Position numbers and translations under genes: made by a program. The notes below the pieces were generated by a model. The model had not been told where the DNA came from. It ran no database searches and saw only the letters and a list, made by a program, of their open reading frames with translations. A stretch of 64,000 nt of DNA from a virus, in IMG/VR virus record IMGVR_UViG_3300036832_001295, positions 1-64,000 of that record. One strand, written 5' to 3'. Shown here in pieces: positions 39,558 through 46,254 of this stretch. The stretch's first letter is position 1. The number at the start of each line of letters is the position of its first letter.

Positions 39558-42375
39558 CCTCTTCCTCTTCCTCCTCGTCGCCGTAATGGGTGTCCCCGGC
39601 CAGCTTCGGCACCGCGGAGGTGTCCAGATACTTGCGCATTCCGTACACCTTCGGGTCCCCGAAACGCCCGGTCGGCCGGTAATGGGTCGGGTCGTCTTCC
39701 TCGGAGTTGTCCGGGGCGATCCAGTGCCGTTTGGTGACCACGCTGATGCCGAAGCGCTGCCCCGGCTGGTACCCGGCCAGCTTGCTCAGCTTGGCCGCCT
39801 TCTTCCGGGGCCGTTTGCCGTCCTTGTTGTCCTTCGGCGCGTCCTCGCGCTCCTCGTCGGACTCCTCCGGGCCGGACTCCTGGCCGGGCATCGGGGCGGG
39901 CAACCCCAACGCCGGGTTGCCGACCGGCGGGGCGTTGATGTCGCCTTGCTCGGCCATCATCGCCTGCTCCGGGTCCGGCGACATCACCGGGTTGTCGTCC
40001 ACCCCCATGCCCAGCGAAGGCACCGCCGCGTCGTTGGCGTTGTAGACCGGCGAGGGCTGGCTGCCCGCCTCGATCGCCTTCGGGGCGAAGTCGGCGGCCA
40101 GGTCCGCCGGGATCGGGTAGCCCTCCCGTTGCAGGGACTGGAAGATCTTGCGGCGGGTGTCCTGCTCGGCGACCGCCAGGGCCACCGCCTCCTCGCTACG
40201 CTGCTCGATGGCCTCGTTGAACTCGATGCCGGTGGTGGACAGCCGCTGCTTGTACGGGATCGGCACCCCGGCCGCGGCGAGGGTCTCCACGAACTGCCGC
40301 TCGGTCTCCTCATCGGAGATGTTCAGCGTCTTGAAGGTCAGCCGCGGGATCAGCAGCTTGGGCTGTTCGATGATGCGTTCCTCGCCGGACTCCTCGTCTA
40401 TCTCATAGATCTCCTCGGTGATCAGGTACCGTTTCCCGCCGCGCACCTCGTAGTCGAAATGCTCCTGCGCCTCGGCGACGATCGCGGCCCGGTCGAAGAC
40501 GAACTTGGCCAGCATCCGCTGGTAGTGGGTCAGCAGCTGGGTGACCACATCCCTGTTCAAGGCATCCGCGGCGTAGGTCTCCCCGGCCTGCGCGCCGGTC
40601 AGCATCGTCTGAGACAGCCCGAACACCATCAAGATCCGTTCGGTGATCCGGTCGAAGTCGTTGGACAGGTCCGGCACGTTCTCCCGGCCGAAGACCGGCT
40701 GCATGTCGATCGCCCAGTGGTAGGTCAGCACCCGGAAATCGGCGGCCAGCGCCGCGTCCAGGGAGGCGTTGAACTCCTCCATGTCCTCCTGAGTGGGGAT
40801 CCACGGGGTGCCGGTGCCCAGGTCCTGCGCGGTCGCGCCCAGCTTGGTCAGGATCAGCGGGGTGTAGAGCCGATCGGCGATGGAGTCCAGCGCGGAGTTC
40901 AGCATCTCCTCCTGGATGATCATCCGGAAGGCCCGCATCAGCAGCGGGATGCCACGGTTAGAAAACCGGTCGGCCTTGAACCGCAGCTGCTTCAGGATGA
41001 TGTTGGAGACGGGCATCAGCGCGTCTTCCTGGGCGTAGTTCAGCAGTTCCGGGAACTGCCGGACCAGCTGCGTGTACTGCCAGTGCGGGGTGCGGCTGGT
41101 GAGCACCTTGCGCAGCGACTCGGGCAGCCGCATCAGGTACCGCGGGTCGTTCAGGAACAGCGACTTCTCGATCTCCACGTCATCCGGGTTGATCAGTTCG
41201 TCGGCTTCCCAGACGCCCAGCGTGTCGTTCCAGCCGCCCAGCGCCCAGGACTCGCCGGACAACCAGTACTCGGTGCCCAGGTCGAGCAGGAAGTCCTCGA
41301 AGTTCAGCTGGTCGAAGAACAGGTCGGAGTAGAAGTCGATCAGCTGCTGGTCCTGGCATTCGAAGGCCATGCCCTGCATCGGCAGCTTGGAGTAGACGTC
41401 GATGCAGGCCGGGATCACCGGGTGGGTGACGTAAAGCAGGCGGCAGTTCTTGGACTGGTAGCCCCAGGCGACGTAGTTGCCGGTGCTGGTCTGCATGCTG
41501 ATCACGGTGGCGGTGCCCGCGTCGGTAACCGAGAGCACCTTGTCCGGCCCGCCGTGCGGCAGGGTGTACCAGCGCCCGACCGCGTTCATCCCGGACTCCA
41601 CCGAAGACAGCCCGAACAGTTCGTCGCCTTCGTTGGCGACGAAGTACTCGGTAGTGATCTTGCCGGTGTCGATCGGGTGACCGCGCAGGTCGACCTGCTG
41701 ACGGCCGAACCACGGGTTGAACCAGCGGTGGTCGGGGGTGCAGGTGATGACCTGGCCGGAGGCCATGGTCAGCTTCACCACCGGCACGTCATCGCGGGAC
41801 AGAGTGGCCAGCACGGTGGCCGGGAGGTAGTGCACGCCCAGCCCGCCGTTGCTGTGCAGCGTGTACTTCCAGCCCTGCACCGCATCGCCGGGGGTGATCT
41901 CACCCAGCGGTTTGGAGGTGCCGTCGGCCATCAGGATCGGCGCGTCCGGGGTATTGCAGAACTCCCGGATCCGTTCCAACTCGACCGGGTCGGTGAAGTT
42001 GAAGGGCAGGTTGTTCTGCCGCCAGTACCACATCGGGTCACGCGGGCGGGCGGTGGCGATCTGCATCGAGCCACCGGTCCCGTAGGCCGCGGTGCGGCGC
42101 ATCGACGTGCCGACCGCCCGGGAGCCGCTCAGCCGGTTGTTGATGGTGCGCTCGGGCAGGTGCGGGGCCCCGAACGGCAACCCGGCAGGGGTGCGCTGGT
42201 CGGACTCGCGGACCCGCCGGGTCGCGACCCGGCGCGGCGACGCGATGTTGGCTCCGGTGCCGGGCAGGTCCGGCAGCGGCACCCGGCGGCCCCGCCGGTC
42301 GGTCACGGAAAAGTCGGCCACGTTACTTCGCGGCCCCAGCCGGGTGACGGGCAGCGGGTCGCCCGCTAGGTTCAC
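39550..42375 (-). CDS. Portal protein interrupted by a mini-intein
   Basis: In this 941-residue precursor, the extein (about 770 residues after splicing) has the portal pattern: LLYVTHPVIPACIDVYSKLPMQG, a stem and clip region (IILKQLRFKADRFSNRGIPLLMRAFRMI) and a helix-rich end with SMVFGLSQTMLTG-like ERILMVFGLSQTMLTG. The intein at residues about 140-310 starts with Cys (CNTPDAPILMADGTSKPLGE), has block B ITCTPDHRW and ends GYQSKN|C. The GTG start is used, with GGGAGG 13 bases upstream. It divides the head module: the protease and capsid genes lie 30 kb away, downstream of the fibre genes. Confidence 0.85.
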   Translation of the reverse strand: MNLAGDPLPVTRLGPRSNVADFSVTDRRGRRVPLPDLPGTGANIASPRRVATRRVRESDQRTPAGLPFGAPHLPERTINNRLSGSRAVGTSMRRTAAYGTGGSMQIATARPRDPMWYWRQNNLPFNFTDPVELERIREFCNTPDAPILMADGTSKPLGEITPGDAVQGWKYTLHSNGGLGVHYLPATVLATLSRDDVPVVKLTMASGQVITCTPDHRWFNPWFGRQQVDLRGHPIDTGKITTEYFVANEGDELFGLSSVESGMNAVGRWYTLPHGGPDKVLSVTDAGTATVISMQTSTGNYVAWGYQSKNCRLLYVTHPVIPACIDVYSKLPMQGMAFECQDQQLIDFYSDLFFDQLNFEDFLLDLGTEYWLSGESWALGGWNDTLGVWEADELINPDDVEIEKSLFLNDPRYLMRLPESLRKVLTSRTPHWQYTQLVRQFPELLNYAQEDALMPVSNIILKQLRFKADRFSNRGIPLLMRAFRMIIQEEMLNSALDSIADRLYTPLILTKLGATAQDLGTGTPWIPTQEDMEEFNASLDAALAADFRVLTYHWAIDMQPVFGRENVPDLSNDFDRITERILMVFGLSQTMLTGAQAGETYAADALNRDVVTQLLTHYQRMLAKFVFDRAAIVAEAQEHFDYEVRGGKRYLITEEIYEIDEESGEERIIEQPKLLIPRLTFKTLNISDEETERQFVETLAAAGVPIPYKQRLSTTGIEFNEAIEQRSEEAVALAVAEQDTRRKIFQSLQREGYPIPADLAADFAPKAIEAGSQPSPVYNANDAAVPSLGMGVDDNPVMSPDPEQAMMAEQGDINAPPVGNPALGLPAPMPGQESGPEESDEEREDAPKDNKDGKRPRKKAAKLSKLAGYQPGQRFGISVVTKRHWIAPDNSEEDDPTHYRPTGRFGDPKVYGMRKYLDTSAVPKLAGDTHYGDEEEEEEDV
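41446..41958 (-). mobile_element. Mini-intein (171 residues, no endonuclease)
   Basis: Splicing blocks are in order: block A (Cys1 ... DAPILMADGT), block B (TCTPDHRW with the T-x-x-H pair), block F (TATVISMQTSTGNYVAWGY) and block G (SKN then Cys+1). The penultimate residue is Lys instead of the usual His. There is no room for a LAGLIDADG or HNH endonuclease, so it is a splicing-only relic. The insertion point is in the N-terminal part of the portal, just after IREF. Confidence 0.85.
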
Positions 42376-42385
42376 TTCAAACGGT
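42376..42385 (+). promoter_or_regulatory. TTCAAACGGT motif between portal and plus-strand genes
   Basis: The 10-base motif sits in the 39-bp gap between the divergent portal gene (start 42375) and the plus-strand gene at 42415. It is the same motif as at 34967-34977 (upstream of the secreted gene). Both promoters must be packed into or overlap the coding ends. Confidence 0.4.
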
Positions 42386-42414
42386 CCACCTCCCGAGAAC
42401 AGGAGCTACTACTG

Positions 42415-42669
42415 ATGACCGATGTGGCCGACCGGCCGTTTACCGGCCAGATGCATGACCTGAACGAGAAGGGCGACACCAAGATCGTCTGGAGCGCCGA
42501 CAACCCGGACGAGGTGGCGATTGCCAAGACCGCCTTCGACGCGGCCCGCAAGAAGGGCATGCTGGCCTACAAGGCCGAGGGCCGCAAGGGCGAACGCGGC
42601 AGCCAGATCCGCGAGTTCGACCCGGACGCGGAACGGATCATCCTTGTGAAACCCCTCCAAGGCGGCTGA
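42415..42669 (+). CDS. Conserved small phage protein
   Basis: The 84-residue product reads GDTKIVWSADNPDEVAIAKTAFDAARKKGMLAYKAEGRKGERGSQIREFDPDAERIILVKPLQGG. The family, with a helix followed by a KGxxAYxxxxxGxxGxxIxxFDPxAExIIxxP segment, is often found near the portal gene in actinophages, where its role is unknown. AGGAG lies 9 bases before the ATG. It is the first gene of a four-gene plus-strand block inside the otherwise minus-strand late region. Confidence 0.75.
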   Translation: MTDVADRPFTGQMHDLNEKGDTKIVWSADNPDEVAIAKTAFDAARKKGMLAYKAEGRKGERGSQIREFDPDAERIILVKPLQGG

Positions 42670-42670
42670 C

Positions 42671-43339
42671 TTGGCCACCTACTGGCCCACCGACAGCACC
42701 TGGTATTGGTCCACGACTACCTCTGCGACCACTACGATCACGTGGCCGCATGACCTCGCCTGGCAGACCTGGGGCACGCAGACCAACACGATCCAGTTGA
42801 ACTCCACCTGGGAGACGTGGAACTGGACCGACCCGGTCTACCCCGTCCGACCCATCTCCGTACCGCCGACCCCCGAACAACTGATCGAGGCGGAGGCCCA
42901 CAGAGCCGCCCAGGAGCGGCTGTGGGCCGACCAGCAGCAGGAACGTGAACTGGCCAACGCCACCGCCCGCGTGTTGCTGGAAGCGGTGCTGTCCGAAACA
43001 CAGCTGCGCGACCACCAGCAACACGGCTTCTTCGAGGTGTTGAGTGCGGCCGGACGGCGCTACCGGATCCACACCGGCAACGGCTCCAACGCGGGCAACA
43101 TCAAGTTGATGGTCGGCGAGAGCGGCGAACAGGTGGCCGCCTCGCTGTGCGCGCATCTGTACGGCCGAGAGCCGGTCGCCGACTCGTGGATCGCGCAGAA
43201 GCTGGCCTTGGAGGACGACGAGGAAGGTTTCTGGGCGGTGGCCAACCCGTCCTGGCACCGGCCACGCGAGATCGAGGTGCCGACTCCGCAGTTCCGGACT
43301 CGTGGGTTGCGGGAACGGCCGGTGCAGCTGGCAGCATGA
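42671..43339 (+). CDS. Conserved phage protein with C-terminal compact domain
   Basis: A TTG start one base after the previous stop gives 222 residues; the first part (MATYWPTDSTWYWSTTTSATT) is Trp/Thr-rich. The C-terminal half, about 105-190 (LRDHQQHGFFEVLSAAGRRYRIHTGN...VGESGEQVAASLCAHLYGREPVADSWIAQKLALEDDEEGFW), is a small alpha/beta domain common in phages and giant viruses, here with the RRYRI core strand. It is linked to the next gene by an ATGA overlap. The coupling and conserved C-terminal half make it a real gene; function is unknown. Confidence 0.75.
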   Translation: MATYWPTDSTWYWSTTTSATTTITWPHDLAWQTWGTQTNTIQLNSTWETWNWTDPVYPVRPISVPPTPEQLIEAEAHRAAQERLWADQQQERELANATARVLLEAVLSETQLRDHQQHGFFEVLSAAGRRYRIHTGNGSNAGNIKLMVGESGEQVAASLCAHLYGREPVADSWIAQKLALEDDEEGFWAVANPSWHRPREIEVPTPQFRTRGLRERPVQLAA

Positions 43340-43500
43340 ACACACCGGGGCACAGCGTCGGGGACCTCTGGTGCTACGGCGGCGTGGGCTCGTGCGAGGC
43401 CGCGCCGGACAGCCGCCACAAGTGGATCAAGATAGGGGACGGCGGGGACAGCAACGAACTGTTCGAGTGTGAGTACTGCCACCAACGGATCTGGGACTGA
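43336..43500 (+). CDS. Small zinc-ribbon-like protein
   Basis: A 54-residue product starting at the ATGA overlap: GDLWCYGGVGSCEAAPDSRHKWIKIGDGGDSNELFECEYCHQRIWD. Cys pairs (W-C...S-C and CEYCH) suggest a single zinc site and the DSRHKW/WIKIGD pattern is seen in other small phage proteins. It is coupled with its neighbours and probably a nucleic-acid or protein-binding adaptor, though only the zinc ligands can be seen. Confidence 0.65.
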   Translation: MNTPGHSVGDLWCYGGVGSCEAAPDSRHKWIKIGDGGDSNELFECEYCHQRIWD

Positions 43501-43501
43501 G

Positions 43502-43657
43502 ATGCGACGCCGGTTCGCGCTCTGGCGGTGCCGGGTGCTGGGCTGGCATCCGCAGCGTTACCGCGAGGCGTTCGGCTTCGACGGTTGCTCGGTGCATGCT
43601 CGGTGCAGACGGTGCGGCTTCGAGGGGATGGAGGACAGCCAGGGCGGGTTGTTCTAA
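43502..43657 (+). CDS. Small basic zinc-finger-like protein
   Basis: The 51-residue product (MRRRFALWRCRVLGWHPQ... GFDGCSVHARCRRCGFEGMEDSQGG) begins one base after the preceding stop. Its Cys/His residues (WRC, CSVHARCRRCGFEG) could form one zinc site. It is the last gene of the plus-strand block; the next gene is on the opposite strand 118 bases further on, and this gap holds no recognisable gene or strong terminator. Confidence 0.55.
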   Translation: MRRRFALWRCRVLGWHPQRYREAFGFDGCSVHARCRRCGFEGMEDSQGGLF

Positions 43658-43775
43658 CCGACGTGCGAGTACCCACGACGATGAGTCGAGAACCAGCGCG
43701 GTGAGGATTGCCGGGTGACACTCCGCCACTCGCACGCGGACGGCTAACCCCAGCGGATCTGCTGGTCGAGGTGGC

Positions 43776-44009
43776 CTAACCGGGCGGTGCGGCCAACAAC
43801 CCGACGTGCGTGTGCGAACAGCGCTCGGCGTCCAGGTCGTGACTCTCGATCAGGCAACTCTCAAAGCCGCGCACCCGCATCGGCTCGCCGTCGATGCGCA
43901 CCGTGGTGCCGACCAACTCGCGCAGGTTGCCGAGTCCGAACCGCTTGACCAGATACACCGTGCCGTGCCCGGTGACGGTGAAGGTGTCCTCGGCGTGCAA
44001 CTCGATCAC
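43776..44009 (-). CDS. Small beta-rich protein
   Basis: A 77-residue product: DTFTVTGHGTVYLVKRF, ELVGTTVRIDGEPMRVRGFES, ending ...HTHVGLL. The strand pattern with GTTVRIDGEPMRVRGFE resembles a small OB- or SH3-like barrel found in phage genomes. It is the most downstream gene of the block that starts near 53 kb. Function is unknown. Confidence 0.65.
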   Translation of the reverse strand: MIELHAEDTFTVTGHGTVYLVKRFGLGNLRELVGTTVRIDGEPMRVRGFESCLIESHDLDAERCSHTHVGLLAAPPG

Positions 44010-44032
44010 CGCCGCAGCCTAGCGGCGGCGGC

Positions 44033-44365
44033 CTAATGCCTGCGCCGGGCGTCGTCGGCCAGTATCCGTTGCCCGTAGGCGCGGATCTGGTTGCCGAACT
44101 CGCGCAGCATCTCCCACGGCAGCCCGTCCGGGTTGGCGTGGGACAGGTGCAGGAAGCATTCCAGGTTGGCGGTGCAGGTCGGGCACAACCACGCCACCGT
44201 CCGGCCGTGGTGGGTGTAGGCGCGGGTGGTCAACGGGGTGGGGGAATGGAACTTCACCCCTTCGCAGGGGTGTTCGGCGGCTCGTGAACCCAGCTGCGGC
44301 GGCACTCCGTTGATCGCCAGGGCTGCGCCGATGGTGAAGGAACGAGTGGGCTGCGTCATGGTCAT
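44033..44365 (-). CDS. Protein with CPTC zinc motif
   Basis: In this 110-residue product, residues about 30-75 contain HPCEGVKFHSPTPLTTRAYTHHGRTVAWLCPTCTANLECFLHL, three cysteines and several His that can form a zinc site. The C-terminal helix is WEMLREFGNQIRAYGQRIL. The start overlaps the stop of the 153-residue gene (ATGA). No named family; context is the zinc-motif-rich late module. Confidence 0.65.
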   Translation of the reverse strand: MTMTQPTRSFTIGAALAINGVPPQLGSRAAEHPCEGVKFHSPTPLTTRAYTHHGRTVAWLCPTCTANLECFLHLSHANPDGLPWEMLREFGNQIRAYGQRILADDARRRH

Positions 44366-44823
44366 CGGCGACTTGCCTTGATCTTCGCGGCGGTGCGGGC
44401 CGGGTCGGTGCTGGACATGATCGCCAAGTGCCGCAGGAAGTCCGCCTCGCCCAGTTCGTCCCCGGCGACAGTACGGTACGACTTCTTCTTGGTGAACGGC
44501 GGCGGACCTTTGCTGCCGCCCACCTCGGCTTCCTCCTCGTCCTCGTCTTCCTCGGGCTCGCCCTCCTCGTCTTCTTCACCCTCCTCGCCTTGTTCGGCGA
44601 ACGGGTTCTCGCCGTTCTCGTCCGCGAACGGCTCCTCGCCGGGGTTGGCCATCCCGCCGTCGCCGCCGGGCATCGGCATCCCGCCCGAGTCGGGACGTCC
44701 CGGCCACGGGTACGGCTCGCCGCCCACCGACATCGGGAAGGCCGGGAACTGCGGCTGCACCTGCACGGTGAAGGCGGCGGTGCAGAAGGAGCATTCGATG
44801 GAGCCGTCGGAGCGGGCCGTCAC
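44362..44823 (-). CDS. Acidic zinc-motif protein
   Basis: The 153-residue product's N terminus is IECSFCTAAFTVQVQPQFPAFP, a short CxxC strand of a zinc ribbon. A Gly/Met/Pro linker, an acidic run (EEGEEDEEGEPEEDEDEEEAE) and a helical end with DELGEADFLRHLAIMSSTDPARTAAKIKASR follow. The order resembles the linker regions of the giant head proteins. GTG start with a GTGA overlap to the 42-residue gene. A virion or assembly role is plausible. Confidence 0.65.
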   Translation of the reverse strand: MTARSDGSIECSFCTAAFTVQVQPQFPAFPMSVGGEPYPWPGRPDSGGMPMPGGDGGMANPGEEPFADENGENPFAEQGEEGEEDEEGEPEEDEDEEEAEVGGSKGPPPFTKKKSYRTVAGDELGEADFLRHLAIMSSTDPARTAAKIKASRR

Positions 44824-44948
44824 CGACCCGCTGCCACAAAAGGGCAGTGCAGCACGTCCACCGCGTTGCCGGAGACGTGCCCGATCTTGACGAAGACCGG
44901 CATCCCTTCCGGGCCGGTGTCCAACACCGCGATCCGGTCCTGGCTCAT
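44820..44948 (-). CDS. 42-residue coupled microprotein
   Basis: The frame MSQDRIAVLDTGPEGMPVFV...VSGNAVDVLHCPFVAAGR is framed by two four-base overlaps: its ATG overlaps the stop of the 157-residue gene and its TGA overlaps the next GTG. This double coupling and the beta pattern argue for a real gene despite the short length. A single Cys in LHCPF. No function can be assigned. Confidence 0.6.
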   Translation of the reverse strand: MSQDRIAVLDTGPEGMPVFVKIGHVSGNAVDVLHCPFVAAGR

Positions 44949-45418
44949 GTCGGCTCCTCCCCGAACGCGTCGCGCAGCAGCCGACGGGCCCCGACCGAGA
45001 CCACCCGGTCCATCTGCTCGGAGGACAGCTGCTCGTAAGCCAGATCCAGTGAGGTGTCCACCTTCAGCCGGGCCTCCACGTAATTCAGCACGTCCCGGGC
45101 GATCCGTTCCCAGTTGGCCAGCCGGTTGGCCCGGGCCAGCAGGTTGATGACGCCTTGTTCGCCTTCGGAGCCCATCACCATCCGCACCGACATGGTGGTC
45201 AACGTCGGGGCGTGCAGCGCCGCCTGGGACGGCTCCGGCACCAGGTCGTAGATGGACACCATGTCGATCTCGCCCTGCCGCGGGCCGGTGGACCATTTCA
45301 CGTTCGCGGCAGTGTCGGAGGCGAAGTACACCAGCGTCCCGGAGGCGGGTTGCAGCCCGTCCCGGCCGTCCCCGAGGTAGGCGACCGAGTCCCCTTCGTA
45401 GAGGCTGATGTAGCTCAC
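44945..45418 (-). CDS. Small protein with beta barrel-like start and helical end
   Basis: In this 157-residue product, residues 1-60 (SLYEGDSVAYLGDGRDGLQPASGTLVYFASDTAANVKWSTG) form a beta pattern common to phage proteins that begin with GDxVxYxGD...GxxxxxGxVxYxS...V(K/R)W. The C-terminal two thirds are helical (VINLLARANRLANWERIARDVLNYVEARL). ATGA overlap to the next gene and a short gap to the 276-residue gene place it in one operon. A structural or regulatory role is open. Confidence 0.7.
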   Translation of the reverse strand: MSYISLYEGDSVAYLGDGRDGLQPASGTLVYFASDTAANVKWSTGPRQGEIDMVSIYDLVPEPSQAALHAPTLTTMSVRMVMGSEGEQGVINLLARANRLANWERIARDVLNYVEARLKVDTSLDLAYEQLSSEQMDRVVSVGARRLLRDAFGEEPT

Positions 45419-45422
45419 TTAC

Positions 45423-46253
45423 CTACCCTCCGTGTGCGACCAGCGTGGCGCGGGCCAAGGTGAGCGCCTCCTGGGCGGAAACCTGGTTGGCGGCGTGCAC
45501 CCGGGTCAGGATCGCCAGCAGCCGCCCGTCCCGGCGTGGTTTGCGGGCCAGCTTCGCGGTCCGGGTCTTCATCGACCGGTCCGGTCTGAAGTTCTCACCG
45601 GGCCGGTACGGATCCAGGTCCGGGTGCCGGTCCAGGTCGGCCAGGCTGCCGCACTTGCACACCCACCAGGCGTGATGGGCCCGGTCCGGGGCCAACGCGG
45701 TGCCGTGGTTGGCGCAGCTGGGGCAGTTGGCCTGGGCGAGCAGGTAGCGGCGTTCGTCCGGGGCGGGCAGCGTCACCTGCCGGGCCGGACGTTCGGTCTT
45801 GGCGGCCCGGCCCTGCCAGCGGGCCCCGCCGGAGGGCGGGCCGCTCGGCTCGGTGGCGTCCATCGTCTCCGGGTGCAGGTAGTCATTGCCAGGCGGTCCG
45901 GTGGCGATGCCGGTGACCGTCCCGGCCCCCATGCAGCGGCGGCAGACGGTTTCCGGGTAGGCCGGATCCAGTCCGGTGCCGTGACATTGCGGGCAGACGT
46001 GGGTATCCATGTCACGCGGCGCGCGGGGTGGGGTGCCGGGTAACGGACCTGCATAGTCGGACCAACCGCGGGTCGGGGAGGGCATCGGCTTGCCCCACCC
46101 GGTGCCGCCCGCGCCTTGCGCCATCATCGACGGTTTCGGGTCGACGCCTTCCAGGCCGAGGTTGGACGACCCGCACCGGCACATCAGGTCGGTGGACAGT
46201 TTTGCGATCACACCGCGGGCCCCGCAGTCGGCGCAGAACACTGGGATCGGCAT
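45423..46253 (-). CDS. Protein with DnaJ-type zinc motifs
   Basis: In this 276-residue product, the N terminus PVFCADCGARG...LMCRCGSSNLG is a zinc ribbon. At about 86-112, CPQCHGTG and CRRCMGAG are a DnaJ-like CxxCxGxG pair. NCPSCANHG...WVCKCGSLADLDRHPDL (near 190-220) is a third site. The C-terminal helix ends with LTRVHAANQVSAQEALTLARATLV. The start codon follows one base after the stop of the 1275-residue gene, so it is translated downstream of it. The protein probably binds proteins or nucleic acids via zinc modules; function is inferred only. Confidence 0.7.
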   Translation of the reverse strand: MPIPVFCADCGARGVIAKLSTDLMCRCGSSNLGLEGVDPKPSMMAQGAGGTGWGKPMPSPTRGWSDYAGPLPGTPPRAPRDMDTHVCPQCHGTGLDPAYPETVCRRCMGAGTVTGIATGPPGNDYLHPETMDATEPSGPPSGGARWQGRAAKTERPARQVTLPAPDERRYLLAQANCPSCANHGTALAPDRAHHAWWVCKCGSLADLDRHPDLDPYRPGENFRPDRSMKTRTAKLARKPRRDGRLLAILTRVHAANQVSAQEALTLARATLVAHGG

Positions 46254-46254
46254 C

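Noticed and set aside
41446-41958. Homing endonuclease inside the intein
   Set aside because: Only splicing blocks fit in 171 residues; no LAGLIDADG or HNH motif is present.
43658-43775. Possible small RNA or terminator between convergent genes
   Set aside because: CGTGCGAG and CTCGCACG are weakly complementary but far apart; no compact hairpin or T-run.
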